From positions 17,670,001 through 17,734,000 of the forward strand of contig CM060734.1 in assembly GCA_030704615.1 (NCBI GenBank): 64,000 nt of DNA. The letters are read 5' to 3'. The stretch is from Takakia lepidozioides. Taxonomy: Eukaryota > Streptophyta > Takakiopsida > Takakiales > Takakiaceae. The notes under the pieces are model-generated. The model searched no databases. It was given only the letters and a program-made list of their open reading frames with translations, and was not told the origin of the DNA. Both the position numbers and the translations under genes were made by a program. Positions 44,133 through 54,019 of the stretch are shown one piece after another. How positions within the stretch are numbered: the first letter of the stretch is position 1; every line of letters begins with the position of its first letter.

Positions 44133-45443
44133 TCATGAAATAGTAAACCTCATTGGCCACTGCCAATCTAACCATTCATCTTCACTTCCTTGCACCTCCA
44201 TTACAAATAAACTCGCATCAGGTAATTGATCGTCTACTCCTGTGGCGGCCTCTCCTGTTGTTAGTCGTGACAAGTGATCTGCCACAAGATGCAAACGGCC
44301 AGGCGTGTAAACAACTTCGACCTCAAACTCGTGCAAGATTATTAACCACCTCGCTATCCTTCCACTTATCAAAGGTTTGTTCACCAGATATATCAGAGCC
44401 TGATGATCCACATAAAACATAAACTTTCTTCCCAATAGGTAATGCCTGAATTTCTTGACTGCATAAATCATTGCCAAAGCTTCTCTTTCAGTTGTGCTAT
44501 AGTTCCTTTCAGCACTGTTCATTAACCTGCTAGCATAGTACACAGGTGAATCTATATTTCCTGTAACATTTTGGGCTAACACCGCTCCCAACGCTTCTCC
44601 TGAGGCATCACAGTGAACATGAAATACTACATGTCAGTGAGGGTTAATCAGCACAGGTGTAGTTGTTACTGACAATGTAAGTTCCTCAAAAGCCTGTTGA
44701 CATTCAGCTGTCCATGCAAACACTGCATCTTTCTTCAGAAGCTTGCTCAATGGTGCTGCTATCTGTGCATACCTTTTGATAAATCTTCTGTAATAACTGG
44801 TTTGTCCAAGGAATCTCCTTAGATTCTTAACATTTACTGGTGGTGGTGAGGCTTTAATGGCCTCTGTCTTCCTGGGATCCACAAGAAGTCCCCTCTTACA
44901 CACAATGTGTCCCAGAAGCACCCCTGAGTTCACACAGAAAGTACACTTCTCTGGATTCAGGCCCAGACCTCTCATTCTGCATCTGGCCAAACATAACTCC
45001 AATTTATGCAAGTGCTCATTCTTAGAGCTGTACACACTGAAATCATCCAAGAACACCTGCATGAAATCATCGAGATACTCATGAAAAGATTCACTTATCA
45101 CTCTCTGAAAGGTTGCTGGTGCATTACAAAGTCCAAAAGGCATAACTTTGTATGCATAAGCACCCCAGTTTGTGATGAAAGTTGTCTTTCTCTAGTCTTC
45201 TTCTGCCACTTGCACTTGATTATAACCACTGAAGCCATCCATGAATGAGTACATCTCATGGCCTGCCACAGTGTCCAATACCGCTTCTGTGAATGGCAAA
45301 GGGAAAGGATCTTTCTTTGTGCAAGCATTCAACTTCTTATAGTTCACACAAACTCTCAGTTTACCATTCTTCTTGGGAACTATCACAATGGGTGACAACC
45401 AAGTTGTATACTCTATCGAGTATATAAACTTAGCCTCAGCCAA
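44133..45443 (-). pseudogene. RT and RNase H of fragment C
   Basis: RT from AEAKFIYSIEYTTWLSPIV (45440) through FGLCNAPATFQR, FLDDFSVYS (about 45030) and the SYYRRFI connection; RNase H with MNSAERNYSTTEREAL, VDHQALIYLV and VVYTPGRLHLVADHL; then the linker DQLPDASLF and WQWPMRF at the left end. Stops at 45192-45194 and 44634 and a shift interrupt it. It keeps CQQAFEEL where element B has a one-base deletion. Confidence 0.88.
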
Positions 45444-45539
45444 CTTCTTGATCTCTTCTCCAATCTTCTATGCATAGTTGGGATTCATTCTGTACCTTGC
45501 CTGTTTAATTGGTACTGACCCTTGTTCCAGTTCAATCTT

Positions 45540-47541
45540 ATGCTAACAGATCTCAGGTGGTATCCCTTTTAGATCCTCGTAGCTCCAAGCAAATACATCT
45601 CTGTATTTGATGAACAAACTCTTAGCTTCCTCAAAGAATTCTAGCTCCAAATCAGCTCCTACCTTCACCATCCTCGGTTCCTCTTCACTTCCCACATTCA
45701 CTTCTCTCACCTGTTCATCAGCTGTGATTGTCCAACCAGTCACCACTTCATCATGTAAACTCACAGTGGTTGGTTCCTCTAGGATTTCCATTTCTCCTTC
45801 TCTTTCTTCATAGAAATGTGGTGGGTAACTGCTGGTTTCCTCTTCAATTGGTGTTGCTGTCACTACACCACAGCAGATACCTTTTAAACAACTTAGGCCT
45901 TCCAGCTGCATCTCTGCAACCTGCTCCCACTCTGGGTGTGCAGCAAACAGAGTAGCTTCCTATTCCTCATCCAGTCCTCCCCTCCAGTCATACTCCCTGA
46001 CCCCTCAAGGTCTTCTCGTAGCAGGTAATCTACTAGATTTCTTAGTGGTAATTTGTATCTTGTGCATCCTATTATGCACAGTTAGTAACTAAGAATTCCA
46101 GTCATGGAATACCCTGGCCTGTTTCAGCCACGGACGTCCCAATAATAAGGAGTAAGCCTCCATGACTTCATCCATTTTCAACACAGTTACCGTGATCATA
46201 AAGATCATCTTTTGTATCCGTATCTTAACTCCTCTTATCAATCCCAATGGCTGTACTTCTTTGATCTGCCATTGTTACTGTAAATGGGGCTGGTTTCATG
46301 TTACTTAGACCAAGCTTCTGCCTTAATTGGTCTGTCATGATATTCACTCCAGAGCCTCCATCTATCAGTACATCAGTTAGTTCTGTGCTTCCAATTCTCA
46401 ATTGGATTACTGGCATAGAATCATCAAAGTCCATGACTGCTTCTCGCCCTTCCGGCTTCACATTATAACCGGTCACCTTATTGTTCAGGTCTGTGTTTTT
46501 TGTCACATGGGCAATTCGATTGATTGCTTGATACAGCCTGTGTCTACAATAAGGTGCCACAGCCAATAGCTGTCCAATGGTAATCTCTGCTTTGGTCTGA
46601 CATATTACTTCAGCCAAAGTCCCTTCATTACTCTGCATGTCTGCAGCTTCTTTCTTCCCTTCATCCTCACTCATTGCCTCTTCTCTTTCAGAATCAGAGG
46701 AATCTGCCATAGGAATATCAGTACTCTTCTGCATTTCCCTTATGGTATCTGCCACCTCCTTGTGCAGTTCCTTCTCATCTCTCCAAGCCTCATCATCTTC
46801 AGGCACATCACTGCCATCTTCATTATCATCATCTTCCTCAACTACTGGAGGTATTAGTTTGGCTTTGCTTCTCGTTACTATCATTGTACTTACTTCTGGT
46901 ACAACACATGGCCTAACCATATGAGCTGCCACCACTGGGCCCTCATTCACAGGAGCTCTCATCTCATTCTGGTGTCTAATCTAGAATGAACAGGCTGCCT
47001 TGCGATGTCCTGGCTGATTACAATAGTAGCACAGTTCTTCACCATTGGGTCCTCGCCCTTGGTCTGCTCTAGGATTATTTTTGTAATCCTGATTCCCTGG
47101 CTGGTAATTCCTCCTTGGATTACCCTGATAGTTGCCTCTGGAATTTCCTTGGTAATCCCCTCTTGAATTACCTCTCCCTTCCATGCCATTGTTATAACCA
47201 CCAGGCCTACCATAGTGGTCCTGATCACTGTTTCTTCTTGGCTGGGGCTGCACTTGATGCACCCTTACTTGCCTAGGTTCTATTGCAGCTGTCCTTCTGT
47301 TGTAGTAACAATTCTCAGTAGAATGGTTATCCATCTTACAGATAGTACAATGTTTCTCCTTCATGTGGCATTCAGTGGTGGTATGGCCTTCATTCTGGCA
47401 CTTTGCACACCAAACACCCTTCCTCCAATGTGTTGCAGCCTTTGTGGCATACTTCTTCAAGATTTCTTCTAATCTTTTCTCATAGTTATCCCTCTTCAAC
47501 TTCTCCTTTCTCGTACTCTTCCTTTTCAGTTCTTGCTCAGA
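45540..47541 (-). pseudogene. Gag zinc knuckles, protease and RT N-terminus of fragment C
   Basis: From 47541: basic helix (KRDNYEKRLEEILKKYA), knuckles CAKC..H..C, CTIC..H..C and an intact third knuckle CYYCNQPGHRKAAC; GNSRGNYQ-type repeats; an acidic linker; protease with LIDGGSGVNIMT near 46350; then MQLEGLSCLKG and FEEAKSLFIKYRD to 45540. Frame changes occur near 46975, 46230 and 45960. Where element B has TAA before MQLEG, this copy has GAG. Confidence 0.85.
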
Positions 47542-47544
47542 CAA

Positions 47545-47703
47545 AGATTCTTCCGACTGCCTGAGGATCCGTGGGTGCCAGCGGAAAACGACCCATACAA
47601 TCGCGAACCGATCGGGAAAGACCTATTTCTGAGGGAGTTGGAGGCCGCTAGCATCCGTTGGGAGGATATGAATGAGACGTACTGGGTGCCTTGTTGTAAT
47701 TCA
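47545..47703 (+). pseudogene. Orphan coding-like fragment between two elements
   Basis: About 50 codons in one open plus-strand frame (DPWVPAENDPYNREPIGK; FLRELEAASIRWED; ETYWVPC) wedged between fragment C and the CACTA transposase. Composition looks protein-coding, but I do not recognise the family and both ends are junctions. Confidence 0.35.
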
Positions 47704-48927
47704 CCATGGTCACCGGCCAAGTGGAATGACTACATGACTGGACAGAGAATGGGTTGACCCCATCCGAGGAGAAGCCTAGGTGGACACGTCGTGGGTCCTC
47801 CAAGAGAAAAGGCCACATCTCTTCAATATGCCTCCATGCTTGTGAATCTTGTGGCCCACACACCTTTCCCGGGGGGCTCCGATGCAAGGCGTGCCATCTC
47901 ATGAGTCTGGCCAATTTGGGGCTTCGATACTGTGCCCTCAATCGTGGGATGATCGGAAAGTAATGCATTTTCTAGGATGAAATACCCCACGCCCCCCACA
48001 TGTAATCATCCCATTAGCACACATAATACAACACCCTTATGTCTTTCCCTTTATGCAGCCTCTCTCTCATTTGGGTGTAAATGGTCAAAACCGAACGTCG
48101 CTCCTTCCAATCCTCACTCACTCCTTCCAAAACCACAATCAAATCTTGCATGAGTACTACTCTCTAAACCCTAAACTTTGTGGAATACACTTTACATACA
48201 TTGAGAATATTAAAGAAAGTAATCTCCATGCGAGGGGGAATGGCGCTTATACCTTGCGTAGTACTTTTTTCCCTTGGACATCATCCCGATATTGGTCTTT
48301 TTTGCACTTTGGGCACTTGGTGAGATGCGAATCCTCTCCGTAGTATAGGGTTTTATCACATGGACATGCATGAAAAATCTTATAGCCCATCCCCACAGAG
48401 TCCAAGACTTCGCGCGCCTCTTTCCGCGATCGTGGCATCTTGGGTTTCAAGTGTGGAGCAAGGATATAGTCTGCAATAGTTCGCATTATGGCAGACATCC
48501 CAACATTACTTATGCCAAATCGAATTTGAAGATTGAGCAAAAGTAAGATTGTTGAAAGTCAACTATCTTTCGCCCCTTCGTACAAGGGAGTTCTCGCCTC
48601 CCTCTCCATGTCATTTGAGGGGGCCATTTCAGGATCATCGATTGGCCGGGTTCCCTCTTCATGGGATGCATCAGCGCCCACATTATGCATTAAGAGATCC
48701 TCCATGGCTTGCACATCCTCCTGGTTAATTCCATGCTCATTGTTGTTGTCACTGTCATCGTCATCATCGTTCGGTACCGTGGGGGCGGCGTCTCGCCCAC
48801 GGCTCCCGCCTGATGTACTTGGGTTGTTTTCGGATGGGGTGCCAAGAGAAAAGACCGGGAAGGGATGGACAAAGTCCTGATACAAACAAATGAACATAGG
48901 GACATATATTATAATGTGTCCTTGCAA
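47704..48927 (-). pseudogene. CACTA (En/Spm) transposase 2, with intron
   Basis: Minus strand, from 48927: a possible acceptor (TATCAG before GACTTTG), an acidic Asn/Asp-rich N-terminus, TPLYEGAKDS, TGA at 48559-48561, then LLLLNLQIRFGISNVG, IFHACPCDKTLYY and KCPKCKKDQYRDD. An intron at 48252-47972 (GTATAAG to CCTAG, 281 bp) joins in phase 0 to KMHYFPIIPRLRAQYRS, a family signature, then LMRWHAL, DSQAWRHIEEMWP and FSSDGVNPF. Homology ends at TMVNYN near 47704, where the chimeric fragment begins. One premature stop, and the C-terminal half is missing. Confidence 0.88.
47972..48252 (-). other. Intron of CACTA transposase 2
   Basis: Donor GTATAAG at 48252, acceptor CATCCTAG ending at 47972. Both exons are in phase 0, and the junction restores the conserved VLR..HYFPIIPRL region. 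Confidence 0.8.
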
Positions 48928-49242
48928 CCATACACTTCATTATAAGCGAAATGCAAACAACAAACCTTCAATGTGTGTGTGCATCAAATATGTCATTCAA
49001 TAATTACATGTTTGTGCGCAACGTACACGCATGCAAAGTTTCAAACCCAAACAAAATCATTTGCCCCCCCAATGACGCATTCACCTTATCAACCAATTTT
49101 TGTTTATTAATGTGAAAGAAAATCCTCTCATGCCATTGCACCCAACAAACGGATGTGGCTCAAGCTTCATTTTTTCCTACATGTGCTTAAATATGTGTGC
49201 AACACTTGTTACAAAGATCCAGCACAGAGAGAGAGAGAGAGG

Positions 49243-49282
<40 letters not shown>

Positions 49283-49988
49283 CTCCCCAACGACGCAATC
49301 ACCCTTCACCAATTTTTGAATTAAATCGAATTTAAATGAATTTAAAATAAAATATTTGCATTTAGAAAATATATGATTGCGGTTTTGAGGGGCGTAATGA
49401 TTTTATTTTTAGCTCTATTTTGTTCTGTGACATCAGGCTTTGCACCACTACATCCATGCAAAAAATGGGACAAAAAAAAAATGGAAAAAAAATAAGCGTG
49501 TTTCTAGGGTCACTTTTGTAGAACTCTCTATGAAGAATGCATGGAGTTGAAGATAACTCAACTTTGGAGTGCAAATGAGAGAACAAAATCTGGTTATGGG
49601 TCCAAATGACTTTTGTTTACTCCCAAATTTTGCACGCACATTGCATATGCTATCATTAAGCATATGGCTTGAAAATAAAATTAAAAAAAAAAATCATCTG
49701 CAGGTGAAACACAATTTTCCGTCTCTATGACACGTAGCTGCGTTCAACACTAGAATGACCCATTGAATCAACTTGGTTCAAGCTCATATTTGGTCCACAT
49801 GTGCATAAGTATGTTTAGATCACATATGCAAAGTTGCAACCCACACGAGCAACAAGAAAAAAATTTACATCAATCGATTAATCGGATGTATACAAAGTAC
49901 ATCATGAGAATATCTACAATGCCCCTCTACGCGATCCCTGTCTCAAATGAACCCTATTTCTATCATACACATCCCACTCACGCTGTAA
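48928..49988. repeat. AT-rich intergenic sequence with poly-A tract
   Basis: No gene. (GA)n followed by a run of about 38 A at 49221-49280. The remainder is AT-rich and could be an intron or spacer between the SET gene and the CACTA transposase. Confidence 0.55.
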
Positions 49989-51612
49989 TCAGAGGTCCCA
50001 ATCATCCCGGGAGAACTTGTATGATGCAAATAGTTCGCTGCCAGCCCTAATAGTCATATTAGCACATGTCATCACAAACATGTGCATCCCCTCACAGTAT
50101 ACTGATGTATGACCACAAAAGCTCTCATGCCCATCGCTTCGCTCGTCCCATACTACATTGGTTCTCCTAAGACGACCAAAAGAACTATTGACCAGCCCCG
50201 CAACATTGCCGAAGATGTCGGGGTCACCATCACAAAATCTGATCTCAATGGGAGACAACCCCCGTCTACGTACATCCTGTCCGTTGACACACAAAATGTA
50301 GGGTAGGATGTATGGGGCTTCGAGGCGTAATGTACGGAACTCCGCGGAGGTGTAGTATGGACCGTAGTAGGGAAACAAGTCCACCATGCTGTTTCTCCGA
50401 GGAGGAACCACAATATCATTGACCGTGAATAAACCCCGACCCATAGCAGGGTCTGTAGCGGCTCTCACAACATATCGTCTCCCCCAATACTCGAACTCCA
50501 CATTTTTTCGGATGGGGGTGGGAGGGTCGAGATGATTCCCCCAACAACGAGGCTGGACGGTCCTCAGTAACATAGTCCTATGCGCTTCCCATTGGGGGCG
50601 AGGATCCGGCTCAGGCTGTCCAAGCCGAAGGGGAGGAAACCTAGGGTGAAGCCGACCCCTCCTAGGGGTTCGGGGGGCACATGCACGTGGAGGTGGTGGT
50701 GGTGGTGGAGGTGGAGGTGATACTGCTGGCGGAGGAGACGAAAGTGGAGGTGGTTGAGGATGGAATGTCGGAGGTGCAGCCGGGGGTACAACGTCCGGAT
50801 CAGGTACTACCGGAGGTGGATCAGGCAAAGAAACAGACGGGGGGGGGGGGGGGGGAGGCCACAATCAGGGGGGACCGCCTGAGGAAATTGGAAGGGGGGG
50901 GGGGGGGTGGGGCCTGCTCGTCGCCGGCCATAACGCCTACGACACCTACGATACCCCTCGACCCTACGCATCTCATCTACGTGCTGCTGGGGGAACCAAC
51001 TGGTCACATCGGGCACATGCTCTGGCACAAATTCTGCAAGTAGACCGGCGCGAAATGCCTCATGTGCAATGTGATTACGAGCTTGGGCATCAAGTCGTGG
51101 CTGCAATGTGCATAGTGAACGACGCATCAATATTTATGTCGTAATTTTGATTCATGTATGCTTACCAATCATACTATATTATTAGATAAACCTAAATGTA
51201 CCTTAAATGAATGGTAATGAGAGGGGTGGGAAAAACACTCACCTTTGCCGCATCCTTCGACAACATGCGGTCGGCGCCTCGGTGGTTTGGTGCCGCCCGG
51301 TGGTATCCGTTCCCAACACTTAGTGCACCAACACTCAATCCTGTCGGGGGGGTCAAAGGTGGACGTGGTTGGACGGGGTGGCCCGCAAGGGGGCAACCCG
51401 TAACGCTCCCGACTCGATCCCGGAGTGTCAACATCCTCCGCATCACCTGAAATTTGGTCCTGGTCCCTTCTACGATTGTGCCCGGCAACCTGTATTGGAT
51501 CAGGTACAATGAGTGGCTCCTCGCCACGAAAAATGGTCGTTCTAGGGCCACAATCGATATGTGGTACTACCTCTCCATCCTCGAGGGAGACGGGTCGATG
51601 TTTCCTCACCAT
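49989..51612 (-). CDS. SET-domain protein (putative lysine methyltransferase) beside a CACTA transposase
   Basis: The C-terminal frame, 50864-49989, has a long proline-rich stretch, then a SET-like domain from about 50480: TDPAMGRGLFTVNDI, DLFPYYGPYYT, GNVAGLVNSSFG (the N..G..N motif), and MTIRAGSELFASYKFSRDDW, the GxEL..Y end. SET enzymes use SAM to methylate lysines. Upstream, 51130-50870 continues the protein; a 17-base G run (50839-50855) shifts between the frames and may be an assembly or slippage error. A further exon with Cys pairs (ECWCTKCW) lies at 51612-51243, with a plausible GT-AG intron 51242-51101 whose phase is unsettled. The NHS motif is degenerate (NSS), so activity is doubtful. 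Confidence 0.68.
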
Positions 51613-52019
51613 CGCATCCTAATTAACACACACCACCAACACTTTCATTTCTTAAAAACTGTTGGCAAAAAAACCCTATGCCTCAGCCTTGGGGCTTTCA
51701 AAATTGATAACCAAAGGCGGAGCATTCCTATGGTGCTAGAGCCCAAGACAATAAATCCTTCCTCTCGTTCTATCTTCAGGATGCCCACACCATGGAAAAA
51801 ATTGTTGAGACCCAGCGCTTTGCGATTATCAGATTGAACCACATTTTGGGTATGTGAATCCTAATTACACCGTTTATCCTTTTAATCCCAAGACCCACAA
51901 CCAAAACCACTCAATCCAAAACCCAGCACCATAAAGAAAAGCAAACACCCTAACCCAGTACCATATGAAAATAAATAAATAAAAACTAAGAAACCCAAAA
52001 GGCCCTAAACCCTAAACCC
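51613..52019. other. No gene seen, AT-rich
   Basis: CA- and AT-rich sequence with repeated AACCC/ACCCTAA-like motifs, probably upstream of the SET gene. Confidence 0.3.
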
Positions 52020-52265
52020 AGAAAGGCCGGCCGTCGCCTCTTGCGACACCCTCGCGTCGCATTTGACGACGAGTTTTTTTCATTTTTTTACTTGGGGGTC
52101 ACACCCCGCGACAGACAGCCGTCGCGGGGGGCGACGTGTTTTTTTTTTTTTATGGGGCCGGGGGTCGCAATCAACGACGGCCGGCCGTCGCAAATATCTT
52201 TTTTACATTTCAAAAAAAGGGCGGGACGCAGGCATGCGACGGCCGGGCGTCGCACGTAGGCGCCG
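52020..52265. repeat. Palindromic array of GGCCGGCCGTCGC type
   Basis: Four copies about 55-75 bp apart: near 52027, 52105 (CCGCGACAGACAGCCGTCGCGG form), 52175-52190 (perfect palindrome CGACGGCCGGCCGTCG) and 52235 (TGCGACGGCCGGGCGTCGCA), separated by T-rich spacers. It lies upstream of the minus-strand SET and CACTA genes, where the end of that transposon would be. Confidence 0.78.
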
Positions 52266-52945
52266 CGTTTTTTTTTTCCCTAAGTGCTTGAAGCATCTCT
52301 TTCCCCTCCCGTTTTCGTTTGTTCTTTGGGAGAGAGGTAGTTCAGAGAGTGGGGTTTAGGGTGGAGGAGAAACGCACCTGCTGCTGAGCCCGAGGTGGTC
52401 GCAAGGCCCCAAGGAGTTTTTCCCAACGCCCAAGATAAGCACCGCCTCCTCCCTCACTTTCTGTCTTGTTTTCTTGCCTAAGCACGGGCTGATGTCTCTC
52501 TCCCCTGTGTGGTAGGAACGCCGCGCAGAGGCGCGACCTAACGAGCTGAAGAGAAAGAGAGCCGTGATGAGCGGGGGAGAGATGCCCTGCAGCGGCGGGG
52601 ACCCGCGCCGCTGGCAGCCGCGACAACACTGCAGCAGCTCGCCACGCCAGCTCACTTCAAGCACCAGCAGCAGCAGAGGTACGTCAGGGAAATTGCACTC
52701 TCCTTCTCCTCTCTGCTTCTGTTTACCAGGGTTGCACACGTAAGTGACGTCACGTCGGACCTGACGCTGACGCGACCAACGTCACTTCAGTTTTGCCAAA
52801 AAATCAGTAAAACATGAGTTAGGTGAAAAATATACCACGTAGGTGGACACGTTGTATTCCAAGCGATACCTTGGCAAGAGAATGAATTGTTTTATAAATT
52901 ACTCCATCCGCCAATAGTTGAGGTCATTTTTCAATCATTATTGTT
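52266..52945. other. No gene seen
   Basis: A short minus-strand frame, 52356-52739, lacks domains. GTGACGTCAC (palindrome) occurs at 52743-52752, next to further ACGTCAC copies. Confidence 0.3.
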
Positions 52946-53680
52946 AAATTGGTGCGACCTCCAAATGGTGGTGGTCGCAGAATTTATCTTATTTTTTAAT
53001 AGTTGCGACCACCAGCAAAGGGGTTGTCGCAGCATTTTTTGTTTTTTAAAAATAGATGCGACCACCAGCAGGGGTGGTCGCATTTTTTTCTTTTCTTAAA
53101 CAGTTGCGACCACCGCTACTGGTGGTCGCACAATTTTTATTTTATTTATAATAGGTGCGACCACCATTAAGGGGGTGGTCGCAATATTTTTCTATATTTT
53201 AATATCTGCGACCACCAGCATGGGGTGGTCGCAGCATTTTTCTGTTTTTTTAATAGGTGCGACCACCAGCAGGTGGGTGGTCGCAGATTTTTTTGTTTTT
53301 TTTTGTTTTTAAGAAATATTCTCTATGACCACGAGCATGGGGGTGGTCGCAGCATTTAAAAAAAAAATAGGTTCGACCACGAGCATGGGGGTGGTCGCAA
53401 AAATTTTCTATTTGTTTAATAGGTGCGACCACCAGCAGGGGGGTGGTCGCAATTTTTTTTTGTTTTTTTAATAGGTGCGACCACCAGCAGGGGATGGTCG
53501 CAACAATTTTTATTTTTATTCTTATTTTATAAAATAATCTCTGTGACCACGAGCATGGGGGTGGTCGCAGCATTTTTCTTTTTTTTAATAGGTACGACCA
53601 CCAGCATGAGGGTGGTCACAGCAGTTTAAAAAAAAAAATAACAATCGACTTTCTCGTGCGACCTGGAGCGGTCGCAGCAT
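52946..53680. repeat. Palindromic array of GCGACCACC..GGTGGTCGC type, 13-14 copies
   Basis: Near-palindromes (TGCGACCACCAGCA then GGGGTGGTCGCA) at about 52952, 53007, 53057, 53104, 53156, 53207, 53259, 53326, 53373, 53424, 53477, 53542 and 53594, with a shorter copy at 53658. Spacers are T/A-rich, period about 47-67 bp, mostly 50-53. A smaller set of the same palindrome lies at 57365-57480, so the two sets bracket the hAT transposase. Confidence 0.93.
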
Positions 53681-54019
53681 TGGATCTGATTCGTCGAGCG
53701 TGTGAGGCTTCGAGGCTGGAGAGTATATAAGGTGGTCCCAATGCCCCTCAATTTTTTTTGTGGCAAACACTTTTGTGGCGAGTGAATGTTCTCTATTCCT
53801 TGAGCAAGAGTGTAAGCCCAAGAGGAGGGTGCGGATTTTTTGCTGTTGTGGCTTCCACCAGAGCCACTGCAGCAAATTGTCGAAAAGCACAATATTACAT
53901 GGTGCATTGATCCACTTGGATTGATGCCGTAGTGTTGGGCCATCGCATTCTGTTCTAACTTCTATTGCTCTTGACAAATCTACCAAGTACACTAGTGTTC
54001 TTCGTTCAACCTTAAGTCT
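53681..54019 (+). other. Upstream region of hAT transposase
   Basis: GAGTATATAAGGTGG at 53719-53733 contains a TATATAA box, about 300 bases before the first coding frame. A plausible promoter for the transposase. No gene. Confidence 0.45.

Larger units (their letters stand above)
44120..47541 (-). mobile_element. Tat/Athila-like retrotransposon fragment C
   Basis: Minus-strand internal fragment, from the zinc-knuckle part of Gag (right) to the RNase H-integrase linker (left). No LTR on either side. Closely similar to element B and useful for reading its mutations. Both ends are abrupt. Confidence 0.88.

Noticed and set aside
49221-49280. Lysine-rich frames over the poly-A tract
   Set aside because: Simple-sequence artefact.
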